Shown one piece after another: positions 8,301-15,400 of a stretch of DNA of 15,837 nt (position 1 is the first letter of the stretch; every line of letters begins with the position of its first letter). The stretch spans positions 1 to 15,837 of the forward strand of contig SFOL01000038.1 in assembly GCA_004552385.1 (NCBI GenBank). Direction: 5' to 3'. The notes under the pieces were generated by a model. It was not told where the DNA came from, searched no databases, and worked only from the letters and a program-made list of their open reading frames with translations. A program made the position numbers and the translations under genes. Origin of the DNA: Bacteroidales bacterium. GTDB lineage: Bacteria; Bacteroidota; Bacteroidia; Bacteroidales; Marinilabiliaceae.

Positions 8301-9234
8301 CGAGTGCAATTTCGTGGCCAACGTCTACATCCCTGGCCCTGCCACAACCAAGACCCCATATTTCGTAATGCCGTCTTATGCCCGCAGCGGCGCCACTTCT
8401 TGGGCTCCCTCCAAGTGGTACTTCAGCGGCAACGTCATGGACGGGCATGCCGATGTGACAGCTGACAACTGGCTGGGCGTGGATCTTGACGACGTCAAGG
8501 CGCATTACTCTCTTTCTGACATCAAGGCCGATGACATGATACGCCCCGCTCTTGCTTACTACCAGTACACCGGGGCTGGCCCCATCGGCGAGTATGACTA
8601 TGACAAATATGCCTACGCCGCTGAGAATTATCAGACAGCCGAGGCTGCCTACGCCACAGTACTCGACTGCGCAGGAGCGCGCGTACGAGACGCTGTTGAG
8701 AACCGCATAATATCCGATGTCAAGAGTCGCCAATGCAAGTGGGGCGGCGCGGCAAAGGGTGCTGGCTCCGGCATTATTGACTCTGAGGCTGATGCCGAGG
8801 GCTTCTTCGCTTATGCGGCCGATTATGACGAGCCTCTTGACACTGATGGTGACGGAATGCCAGACGATTGGGAGGTGGAGAATGGCTGCGACCCCACCGT
8901 GGCAGACAACAATACTCTTGCCGAGAGTGGATACACTATGCTTGAGGTCTATCTCAACGGTCTCTTTGGCGATAGGGCAGGGGTCTCTACTCCTACTCGG
9001 GAAGTCTTGTCTGTTGAGTCAAACGAAGTCCGCCTTGGCTCCGACGGCTATTTGTATTGCTCGGTCAGTGCCGATTATGTCTTGACGGTCTTTGACCTTT
9101 CCGGCAGGGTTGTCGCACGCTCTGCGGCGTCTGGCTCGCGCATAGCTGTACCCACCTTGCCCAGAGGTGCCTTCCTTGTCTCAGTCGAGGCACCTGGCGT
9201 GACTCGTCGTGTGGTCAAGATGCAAAGCCTGTAG
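5320..9234 (+). CDS. secreted bifunctional pectin methylesterase (CE8) - pectate lyase (PL1-type) with T9SS sorting domain
   Basis: A 1304-residue exported enzyme acting on homogalacturonan. After a signal peptide (hydrophobic core near residues 15-28) comes an unassigned domain of about 310 residues. The CE8 domain spans about 357-610 and keeps the catalytic set: Gln467 in QAEAL, Gln489-Asp490 in GWQDTF, Asp512 in GAVDFIYD, Arg584 in LGRPW. A fibronectin-III-like linker (about 680-740) leads to a PL1-type lyase (about 745-1110) with FPTAGGFGK, GGRGGQVVYVTTL and HHNLLANNLRRSCRFNG, whose arginines (941/942/945) include the likely catalytic base. A calcium-type DTDGDGMPDDWE repeat (1174-1185) precedes a C-terminal sorting domain (about 1225-1304; LTVFDLSGRVV, LPRGAFLVSV). 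The esterase would remove methyl groups so that the lyase can cleave. The start could instead be ATG 5350, which gives a shorter signal peptide. There is no SusC/SusD pair nearby. Confidence 0.92.
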   Translation: MVRSKISSLKMPLRRVALTLAALASFAVRGLGQQYDPPCVVEQWPEVTSSPKILDINFSDADMPNTWKGKTGIETPSLDDGGYSNGVIYVPTLVDGERSNVSFPLLFHNCTFANKNSFGGKAGTTAAFARLAYGDKKLNNKNDWKQDGHTVMVEDNVEFDSKGNPTYGEAGYAHLCRDAARANDAGNMVSSHGWIEIDHIPYVDRLQWAWSSSAWGRGVKCDIKIGDQEWKPLVWMGSNRQKNGYTVYSDQGYFIDNTIKAADVSLRWRIWDGDGDASHTFQTDADGNNLFAGVKTDTAAQWQPVKIHKIRIFGSEISADQAKFAKENPVGDIGEFTYGRGDTADDVAAAQDTYAGTRFSIVAQDGTGDYSTIQAAVNAVEAGWRAVIFVRNGVYDEHVTIGSSSVKNKYISLIGESRDGTILTSSVGRGEAGSATQYYDCAALCVYSDKFYAENLTIRNTCTNAGQAEALYMGGDAYMFRNCDILGWQDTFKSNAGGRGYFCNCLVAGAVDFIYDSGLVWFENCEIRSTGAGYVAAPADASLYLSSALYDGLDRDVTYCGLFFSHCRLTAASGVADGSCYLGRPWKEKGGTAYMNCTLGSHIASSGWKEWNSTDVSFLEYGSLTPYGVAADVSGRVAWSAQASDTEVSKYFNTDFLFSAMSGKEAFTPGSLISAANPVSPEIVGGTIKWQPLANVVGYVILRDGQFEAYTNGASHEMIDPSAAYTVLSVSLRGISASASASKPLLAFPTAGGFGKLASGGRGGQVVYVTTLADSGEGSLRWAFEQYPGEPLTIVFAVSGEIALLSPLKVKRNDWTLAGQSAPAEGIVITHDKVNFGGSQNFIVRGVRFRIGQKNSAGEVYAESACGAENCENFIFDHCSFGWSVEENFDTQDSHFLTVQYSIVHEGLYDAGHSKGPRGYGCQWGGSPATYHHNLLANNLRRSCRFNGSRGEDCVSYIEYFNNVTFNNEGGGNGCYGGENTADISDYTGKESAHECNFVANVYIPGPATTKTPYFVMPSYARSGATSWAPSKWYFSGNVMDGHADVTADNWLGVDLDDVKAHYSLSDIKADDMIRPALAYYQYTGAGPIGEYDYDKYAYAAENYQTAEAAYATVLDCAGARVRDAVENRIISDVKSRQCKWGGAAKGAGSGIIDSEADAEGFFAYAADYDEPLDTDGDGMPDDWEVENGCDPTVADNNTLAESGYTMLEVYLNGLFGDRAGVSTPTREVLSVESNEVRLGSDGYLYCSVSADYVLTVFDLSGRVVARSAASGSRIAVPTLPRGAFLVSVEAPGVTRRVVKMQSL

Positions 9235-9259
9235 TCGGGCATAGCTATTTTTTCTGAGG

Positions 9260-9303
9260 GCAAGCCCCGCGGCGGTCTTTGCGCCGCGGGGCTTGCTTTT
9301 TTT
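9260..9303 (+). terminator. intrinsic terminator of the pectinase gene
   Basis: A perfect 15-bp GC-rich stem (GCAAGCCCCGCGGCG at 9260-9274 paired with 9282-9296) with a 7-base loop is followed by seven T residues (9297-9303). It begins 26 bp after the stop codon. Confidence 0.93.
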
Positions 9304-9317
9304 GTGTCGTCGTGTGC

Positions 9318-9325
9318 TATCTTTG
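9318..9325 (+). promoter_or_regulatory. putative -7 element of the HEAT-like gene
   Basis: TATCTTTG is a full TAnnTTTG match 54 bp upstream of ATG 9380. The nearest TTG (9293-9295) is 22 bp upstream, slightly wide, and lies in the right arm of the preceding terminator. The position after a terminator supports an independent promoter. Confidence 0.5.
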
Positions 9326-9379
9326 TCGCTGGCGGTGCAATATTACCAGTGTGCGCCTTTTTGTCCAATTGGATATCTT

Positions 9380-9931
9380 ATGAAAGAGTCTTCGCATCTT
9401 GTGAGTTTCGACTTCTCTGTGTCTCACATGTCAGGCCGTTTGCGCTCGGCAGATGTCAATGCCGCCATAGCCGCAGTCTCCTCGCCTGGTGGTGAGCAAG
9501 TGCTTGATGCGCTTTTCGAATATGTAGTCTCGTCGCCAAAGCTGCGTGTGGCCTCGAATTCTGCATGGGTGTTGTCTCATCTGCCATCTCGTTACCGCCC
9601 GTGGCTCTCAGAGCGGCGTGGACGCTTGGCGGACGCGCTTCTGTCGTCTTCAGACGATACTTTGCGACGCATTCTTGTCACTATACTTGCAAACCTTGAT
9701 TGGGTGGCGGAAGACCTCCGTTCCGATCTTATCGATTTTGCCCTTGACAATATCACGAATCTTCACGTACCGCTTGGAGTCAGAGCCCAAAGCCTTTATC
9801 TCGCTCACAAGATGTGCGCGACAGTGCCAGAGTTGGCTGCTGAGTTCAGGCTTGTGCGTAGCCTTTTGGCAGAAGAGGCAGACCTTCCCCCTGGCCTGAG
9901 AGCTGCAGTGCGCCGGACGGGATGTAAGTGA
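9380..9931 (+). CDS. helical HEAT-repeat-like protein, unknown function
   Basis: The 183-residue product is predicted mostly alpha-helical and soluble. It shows repeated helical pairs with small and leucine residues (around VLDALFEYVVSSPKLRVASN, then LADALLSSSDDTLRRILVTIL, then LIDFALDNI, then LGVRAQSLYLAHKM), spaced as in HEAT-like solenoids. I see no catalytic motif or signal peptide. The frame is open further upstream to an ATG at 9293, but that codon is in the terminator stem and upstream of the -7 element, so I choose ATG 9380. It is a single-gene unit between the pectinase terminator and a convergent flavin reductase gene. The function is not inferable; such solenoids usually mediate protein contacts. 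Confidence 0.75.
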   Translation: MKESSHLVSFDFSVSHMSGRLRSADVNAAIAAVSSPGGEQVLDALFEYVVSSPKLRVASNSAWVLSHLPSRYRPWLSERRGRLADALLSSSDDTLRRILVTILANLDWVAEDLRSDLIDFALDNITNLHVPLGVRAQSLYLAHKMCATVPELAAEFRLVRSLLAEEADLPPGLRAAVRRTGCK

Positions 9932-9970
9932 ACTTTACCCATGCTTTGGTGAGTAGGTCGTCAAAATAAA

Positions 9971-10022
9971 AACAGCCGCGCCGCCCAAGGAGGTCTCCTC
10001 CCCCTTGGGCGGCGCGGTTGTT
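9971..10022. terminator. hairpin terminator between convergent genes
   Basis: Arms 9971-9990 and 10003-10022 pair over 20 positions with a single G-T wobble, GC-rich in the middle, with a 12-base loop. Read on the minus strand the stem is followed by TTTATTTTGA, so it best serves the flavin reductase gene, whose stop lies 18 bp away. On the plus strand the T tract is short, so it is a weaker terminator for the HEAT-like gene. Confidence 0.85.
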
Positions 10023-10040
10023 TGCGCTATCTGACGTTCC

Positions 10041-10622
10041 TTATTTTTTCTTCTCGCTTTTTTTCTTGACCGAGAAGCCGAACTTGCCAAGCAGTCTGCC
10101 CAGCGAGTAATATTTGCCGTGGCTGTAGCATATGGGCTTGGCGTTCTCCAGCTCAAACGCCCCTGTGGCGGGGTCTATGTACCTGTCGTCCGCCCTTACG
10201 CCCGTCACCTCGGCTATGAACATGTCGTGTGAGCCAAGCTCTATAACTTGCTTCACCTTGCACTCTATCGAGACGGGGCTCTCTGCTATCCCCGGAGCCT
10301 TCACCGTGAAGCTCTCGCAAGGCGTCAGGTTCATCTCCTGCCATTTGTTCACGTCGCGGCCGCTCTTCACGCCGCACCAGTCGGTGGCGCGGGTCAGCTC
10401 CTCTGTCGTCAGGTTTATCACGAACTCGCCCGTCCTACTTATTATGCCGTGCGAGTGGCGCTCTTTCCTCACGGAAATGCTCACCATTGGAGGGGTTGAG
10501 CATATAGTGCCGGCCCACGCCACGGTTATTATGTTGTAGTTCTCGGGCGCGTCTCCGCAACTGACCATCACCACTGGCAGCGGGTATAGCATGTTGCCCG
10601 GCTTGAATGATATGTTTGCCAT
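10041..10622 (-). CDS. flavin reductase-like / flavoredoxin-family protein
   Basis: The 193-residue cytosolic protein fits the flavin reductase-like domain (FMN-binding split barrel). Family features are a PLPVVMVSC strand, NIITVAWAGTICSTPPMVSISVR (residues about 29-52), a SHGIISRTGEFVINL segment, a TDWCGVKSGRDVNKW segment, and a late SIECKVKQVIELGSHDMFIAEV strand pair. Members bind FMN and pass electrons from NAD(P)H or act as flavoredoxins; the precise partner cannot be read from sequence. The C-terminal tail is lysine-rich (SVKKKSEKKK), a poorly conserved extension. It lies downstream of pyrBI on the same strand across a 281-bp gap that holds a small opposite-strand frame. I found no convincing promoter of its own, so read-through from pyrBI is possible. 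Confidence 0.9.
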   Translation of the reverse strand: MANISFKPGNMLYPLPVVMVSCGDAPENYNIITVAWAGTICSTPPMVSISVRKERHSHGIISRTGEFVINLTTEELTRATDWCGVKSGRDVNKWQEMNLTPCESFTVKAPGIAESPVSIECKVKQVIELGSHDMFIAEVTGVRADDRYIDPATGAFELENAKPICYSHGKYYSLGRLLGKFGFSVKKKSEKKK

Positions 10623-10704
10623 ATAAAAATGTTATGCTACGCAATAAAGTTGAGAGTCTGCCGTTTTCGGCCCCAAGCCATGCGCCATCCCGTGCTCCCG
10701 CAGG

Positions 10705-10896
10705 TTGCAAGAATGGATGGCCAGCCATCTGGGAATCCCGGATCCCGAATCGCTTATGATAGTGGCGGCAGAGGACGGGGAGCGGGGCTCTTACTCGTTC
10801 GTCACGTCATACTACTGGCTGACCCTCGCCAACGGTGGCTCCGGCCGCAGGCGCATCTCCCGCAATGAGGCTGCCAGAATCCTGAGGTCTGTATAG
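10705..10896 (+). CDS. possible small protein of about 59-63 residues, unknown
   Basis: A short plus-strand frame between two minus-strand genes. From TTG 10705 it has 63 codons, from ATG 10717 it has 59. The product reads MASHLGIPDPESLMIV, then GSYSFVTSYYWLTLANG, then RRISRNEAARIL, a balanced composition with mostly G or C at third codon positions, as in neighbouring genes. The frame is open upstream to a stop at 10651 but has no ATG there, so the gene may start at a non-ATG codon or be a 5'-damaged remnant. Its stop lies 7 bp from the pyrI stop, and no terminator separates them. I recognise no family and see no promoter. Confidence 0.45.
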   Translation: MQEWMASHLGIPDPESLMIVAAEDGERGSYSFVTSYYWLTLANGGSGRRRISRNEAARILRSV

Positions 10897-10903
10897 CGCC
10901 CGA

Positions 10904-11395
10904 CTACTCTATCACCATATGCTCCTCCGTGGTCACTTTTTCGCAATACCTGCACTTCAAGGCCAGAGGCATCTTGCTGACGACGAAGAAATGCGTCGTT
11001 ATGTCCTCATGGTTCGTTATGCACTTGGGGTTGAAGCAGCGGACGTAGCCCGTAAGCTCGTCGGGGAGGGACACTTGGCGCTTCTCTACAACCTCGTAGT
11101 CCTTTATTATGTTCAGCTTGGCCTCGGGAGCCACCAGGGCGATCTTGTTTATCTCGTCGTCCTCAAAGAAGCGGTCCGACACCTTTATTATGCTCTTGCG
11201 CCCCAGCTTCTTGCTCTCCAGGTTCGTGCCGAAGGTTATGGCGTTTGGTATCTTCTCCAGCCCCAGCAGTGATATCACCTTGAAAAGGTTCTGCGCCGGG
11301 ATGTGGTCTATCACCGTGCCGTCTTTTATCGCGCTTACTTTCAGCTCTTTGCTATTGTTGCTCTCCATCTGAGTCCTATCTTTTGTTTCTGACAT
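10904..11395 (-). CDS. pyrI: aspartate carbamoyltransferase regulatory chain
   Basis: The regulatory subunit pairs with the PyrB catalytic trimer to form the allosteric enzyme that is feedback-controlled by nucleotides. The 163-residue product has the N-terminal nucleotide-binding domain with GTVIDHIPAQ (residues 26-35), and a C-terminal zinc domain with all four cysteines: Cys120, Cys125, Cys148 and Cys151, in the C-x4-C...C-x2-C pattern of the family. It lies 13 bp after pyrB and is surely cotranscribed. Met10 (ATG ending at 11368) is an alternative start that matches the usual length of the segment before GTVIDHIP; the longer form is listed because it keeps the tight spacing to pyrB. Confidence 0.97.
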   Translation of the reverse strand: MSETKDRTQMESNNSKELKVSAIKDGTVIDHIPAQNLFKVISLLGLEKIPNAITFGTNLESKKLGRKSIIKVSDRFFEDDEINKIALVAPEAKLNIIKDYEVVEKRQVSLPDELTGYVRCFNPKCITNHEDITTHFFVVSKMPLALKCRYCEKVTTEEHMVIE

Positions 11396-11408
11396 CCTCG
11401 CAGCGTCT

Positions 11409-12323
11409 TTATTCTTTTGCGCCCAATATGGCGGCTATTATGGCCATTCGGGTGTACATGCCGTTCTTCGCCTGCTCGAAGAAGTAGGCCTTGGGGTTCT
11501 GGTCCACGTCGGTCGATATCTCGCCCACGCGTGGCAGCGGGTGGAGTATCCGCAGGTTGTCCTTCGTCACGCTCAGCATGTCGTTGTGGAGCACGTAGGT
11601 GTTCTTGACCCTCTCATATTCCATCAGGTCCGAGAAACGCTCCTTCTGCACGCGCGTCATGTAAAGTATGTCGGCCGTGGGCAGGACGTCCGCCATGTCG
11701 CGGTGCTCCTCATATGTTATCCCCTTCTCGTCGAGGAATGTCTTATACTCCTGGGGCATTTTCAGCTCATCCGGGGCCACGAAGTAGAACGTCGGGTTGA
11801 AGTAGCTCATGGCCTGGATGAGGCTGTGGACCGTGCGGCCATACTTGAGGTCGCCCACCAGAGCTATCTTCAGGTTGTCCAGCCCGCCCTGCGTCTTGTT
11901 TATGGAGTACATGTCCAGGAGGGTCTGGGTCGGGTGCTGATTGGCGCCATCGCCCGCGTTTATCACCGGCACCGGGCTTTGCTCTGCAGCGTATCTGGCC
12001 GCGCCCTCCAGGTAGTGGCGCATCACGATCAGGTCGGCGTAGTTAGACACCATCTTAATCGTGTCTTTCAGCGTCTCGCCTTTCGTGGCCGAGGTCACGC
12101 CGGGGTCCGAGAAGCCTATCACGCGCGCGCCGAGGCGGTTCATCGCGGTCTCGAAGCTCAGGCGAGTCCGGGTGGACGGCTCAAAGAAGAGGCTCGCTAT
12201 TATTTTGCCCCGGAGCAGGGGCTGGTCGGGGTTCGCCTCGAAGTCGGCGGCAAGTTCGAGTATGCGGAGCATGTCTTCCTTGCTGATGTCGTTTATAGAG
12301 ACGAGGCTCTTGTTCTTAATCAT
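11409..12323 (-). CDS. pyrB: aspartate carbamoyltransferase catalytic chain
   Basis: This enzyme catalyses the first committed step of pyrimidine synthesis, joining carbamoyl phosphate and aspartate into carbamoyl-aspartate. The 304-residue product is full length and keeps the carbamoyl-phosphate loop STRTRLSFE (residues 50-58), the mobile-loop lysine (Lys81 in SATKGET), HPTQ (130-133), GDLKYGRTVHS (157-167) and HPLPRVGEI (261-269). The frame is open for 25 more codons upstream, but these would cover the promoter-like element, and family proteins begin near MIKNKSLVSI, so ATG 12323 is chosen. It is the first gene of pyrBI, and the holoenzyme should be the allosteric two-subunit form. It is divergent from the large receiver/PEP-synthase-like gene, 157 bp away. 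Confidence 0.98.
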   Translation of the reverse strand: MIKNKSLVSINDISKEDMLRILELAADFEANPDQPLLRGKIIASLFFEPSTRTRLSFETAMNRLGARVIGFSDPGVTSATKGETLKDTIKMVSNYADLIVMRHYLEGAARYAAEQSPVPVINAGDGANQHPTQTLLDMYSINKTQGGLDNLKIALVGDLKYGRTVHSLIQAMSYFNPTFYFVAPDELKMPQEYKTFLDEKGITYEEHRDMADVLPTADILYMTRVQKERFSDLMEYERVKNTYVLHNDMLSVTKDNLRILHPLPRVGEISTDVDQNPKAYFFEQAKNGMYTRMAIIAAILGAKE

Positions 12324-12356
12324 GGTGCGTGAGTTTGTTGGTTGACTTCGAGAGCA

Positions 12357-12364
12357 CAAATTTA
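12357..12364 (-). promoter_or_regulatory. putative -7 element of the pyrBI promoter
   Basis: On the minus strand this reads TAAATTTG, a full TAnnTTTG match, 33 bp upstream of the pyrB ATG. No -33 TTTG is seen at 19-21 bp. The intergenic region (12324-12480) otherwise holds no gene; for the forward gene I saw only a one-mismatch TATCTTAG (12442-12449). Confidence 0.45.
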
Positions 12365-12480
12365 TATTGTTTTTCGGCCTTTGGTGTGGCTCGGGCAAGT
12401 TAATTTGGGTGCACGCCTTCTTCGCGTTGGCCTCATTTGATTATCTTAGCTTGCTAATCATTACATCCCGACAGTTTATT

Positions 12481-15400
12481 ATGGACAGCTCTTTATATGG
12501 CATGGCCGACTCGCTCACGCCCACCGCGTGCATCGACTTCGTGGCCGACGTTACGGCAAGGGGGCTCACGTTCGCCGAGACGCTCCAATGCGTGGCCGAC
12601 GTCCTGCCAAAGGCCGTGCTCCACCCGTCAAAGGCCACGGCCGAGGTCTCTTACGCCGGACAGGTCTTCCGCTCACAGGCGCATTCCCTTTCCCCAACAA
12701 CCATCGAGGCCGATTTCGTCTCCATCGACGACCACAAGGGCAGGGTCGTCATTGCCTACCACGCCTCGCCGGACTCCTTCACGCCCGAGGAGACGCGCAT
12801 GATCGCGGTCGTCGGCCGGCTCGTCTGCGGCTTCGTCAACTCCGTCAGAGGCCGAGACCTTTTCGCCAGCAGGCCCAGGGAGAAGGGAACCGCCATAAGC
12901 GAGGATTTCCGCAAAGCACTCACGACCGACAAGAAGCCGCTGCAGCTTTTCTTCAACAAGCAGGTGCTCGACAGGTACATCTACCTGGACATGATGAAGT
13001 ATAAGATTCACAACATTCTGTTCGTCGCCACGCTCTATGACGCTTTCACTCTTGAGAACGACGACAGCTTCTTCGAGCAGTTCATGGGCGAGATCTACCA
13101 GTACAGCCTATTCTCCCTGCCCAGAATAACCGGTGTCGCGTCGCCCGAGGACGCGCTCGAGCTCATGAAGACAACAAGGTTCGACATGGCCCTGCTCATG
13201 GTCGGACTTGACGTTGAGTCCACATTCCGGCTCAGCTCCGACATTAAAGAGAGGCAGCCGGACATCCCCGTCTATCTCCTCTCCAACCAGAAGAACAACA
13301 TCAAAGAGGTCGAGCATAGGGCTCAGCGGACGCCATCAATCGACAAGGTCTTCGTCTGGGGTGGAAACTCCGACATCATTTTCTCCATCGTCAAAAGTAC
13401 CGAAGACGAGTTCAACGTCATAGACGACACTAAGATAGGGCTCGTCCGCGTCATCCTGCTTGTCGAGGATTCCCCTGAATATTATTCCAAATATCTTCGC
13501 ATCCTCTTCTCCATCGTCTTCAATCAGGTCCAAAAACTGCTGGAGGATGACGACCATAACGAGATTACGCGAGTCTCAAAAATGAGGCAGAGGCCCAAGA
13601 TCCTCCACGCCCGGAACTATGAGGACGCCTTGTTCATCATCGAAAAGTACCGTGACTACCTTCTCTGCGTCATCTCCGACGTCGAGTTCGACCGAGCAGG
13701 AAAACTCGACGACAGGGCCGGCTACAAGCTCCTCAAGTTCCTGCGCGACGAGATGCCGGAGCTGCCCACCATCATGCAGAGCGCGGTGCCATCCAACCGC
13801 CAGCTGGCCAAAGAACTCGGAGTCTCTTTCCTCGACAAGGATTCGGAGCGGCTGCAAGCCGACCTCGTCAAGTTCCTGACCAGCCGCCTCGGCTTCGGCG
13901 ACTTCATCTTCCGCAACCAGCTCGGCAAGCCCGTCGCGCAGGCCAAGGGTATCAAGGAGTTCGAGACTATTTTCAGGAACATGCCGCAAGACAAGCTCAA
14001 GCAGTATTGCAGAGACTTCCGCATCTCCTCTTGGATCATGAGCCGGGGGGAGATCCCGCTCGCCAGGCAGCTCAACGCCATCGACTTTGACAACTATACC
14101 GACCTTGAGCAGTTCAGGGCCGACATCCTCAGCCTGATGGATGACTACCGGGCCGAGAGGAGGCGGGGCAAGCTCATCGACTATGACGATGTCGACATCC
14201 CCGACGAGAGGAACGTCATCATGCTCGCACCGGGAAAGCTCGGCGGCAAAGGAAGGGGACTCGCTTTCATCAATACGCTCATCCAGAACATTGACACCAG
14301 CGAGTTCGACGCTCACATCAACGTCCGGATTCCCATCACCGCCATTGTCGGGACCGATGAGTTCGACGCTTTCATGAAGAGGGGCAACATCCGCCAGTAC
14401 CTTGTCGGAGACCCTGACTACACCAGGCTCCGCGAGAGGTTTAACGACACGCCGCTCTCCGATAAGCTCATGTCGCGCATCCGGCGCTTCGTCAGCCAGG
14501 TGCGCCGCCCGCTCGCCGTACGCTCCAGCTCGCTCTCCGAGGATTCGCTCAACCAGCCCTTCGCGGGAGTCTTCGACACATACCTCGTCCCGAACAACGC
14601 CGAGACGGTGGAGGAGAACGCGCAGAACGTCGCACAAGCGGTCAAGATGGTCTACTCGTCAATCTACTCGCCATCCAGCCGAGCATATTTCGCAAGCACC
14701 AAGGTCAATATCGACAAGGAGAAGATGGCCGTCGTCATCCAGGTCCTCGTCGGCGGCGAGCACGAGGGGTTCTACTACCCGCACGTCTCAGGAACCGCGC
14801 AGAGCTTCAACTACTACCCCGTGGCCCACATGCTGCCCGAGGAGGGCTTCGCCGTCGCAGGCTTTGGCCTCGGATATTATGTCGTGGGCGGAAGCAAGGC
14901 CTACCGCTTCTCGCCTGCCTGGCCGGCGGTGGAGACCACGTCGGTTCGTGACATGGTCAAGAATACGCAGGTCGATTTCCTGGCTGTCGACCTCGCTCCC
15001 AGGAATCTTGACTACGTCCACGACGGCGAGCAGGCGCCTCTCGCCACGCTCGACATACTCGATGCCGAGAAGCACGGCACGCTAAAGCACTGCGCCTCGG
15101 TCTACAATCCGCAGAATGACACCATCGAGCCTGGACTGCACGCCTACGGGCCAAGGGTCGTAAATTTCGCCGACATCCTCAAATATGACTACGTCCCGCT
15201 CCCAAGGCTGCTCTCGGTCATTCTCGCCGCCGCCAAAGACTCTTTCGGAACGCCCGTCGAGATCGAGTGGGCGGTCGACCTTGACGAAGACGAGCGCGGG
15301 CTGCCTTCGTTCTACCTCCTGCAGATTAAGCCTATCATCACGGATCTGCGAGGCGACAGCGTCGAGGTCGTGGCCCCCGAAAAAGACGAGGCGTACCTCT

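Noticed and set aside
7120..8733. Long antisense frame of 537 codons opposite the pectate lyase domain
   Set aside because: It lies fully inside a gene with recognisable catalytic motifs. GC-rich codon bias in that gene keeps stops out of the opposite strand, and the product shows no family features.
10629..10868. Overlapping plus frame of 79 codons starting MLCYAIKLRV
   Set aside because: Arg/Pro/Gly-rich composition of a shifted frame; the competing frame ending at 10896 has a more protein-like sequence.
12324..12398. N-terminal extension of pyrB by 25 codons
   Set aside because: The extension would run through the putative -7 element, and its sequence does not resemble family N-termini.
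13576..14637. Antisense frame of 353 codons opposite the receiver/ATP-grasp gene
   Set aside because: The plus frame encodes clear receiver and ATP-grasp motifs across the same bases; the antisense product is Glu/Val/Asp-rich and resembles nothing.
14402..15085. Plus-strand alternative frame of 227 codons rich in Ser, Arg and Thr
   Set aside because: Out-of-frame reading of the large protein's ATP-grasp region; composition is typical of a shifted GC-rich frame.
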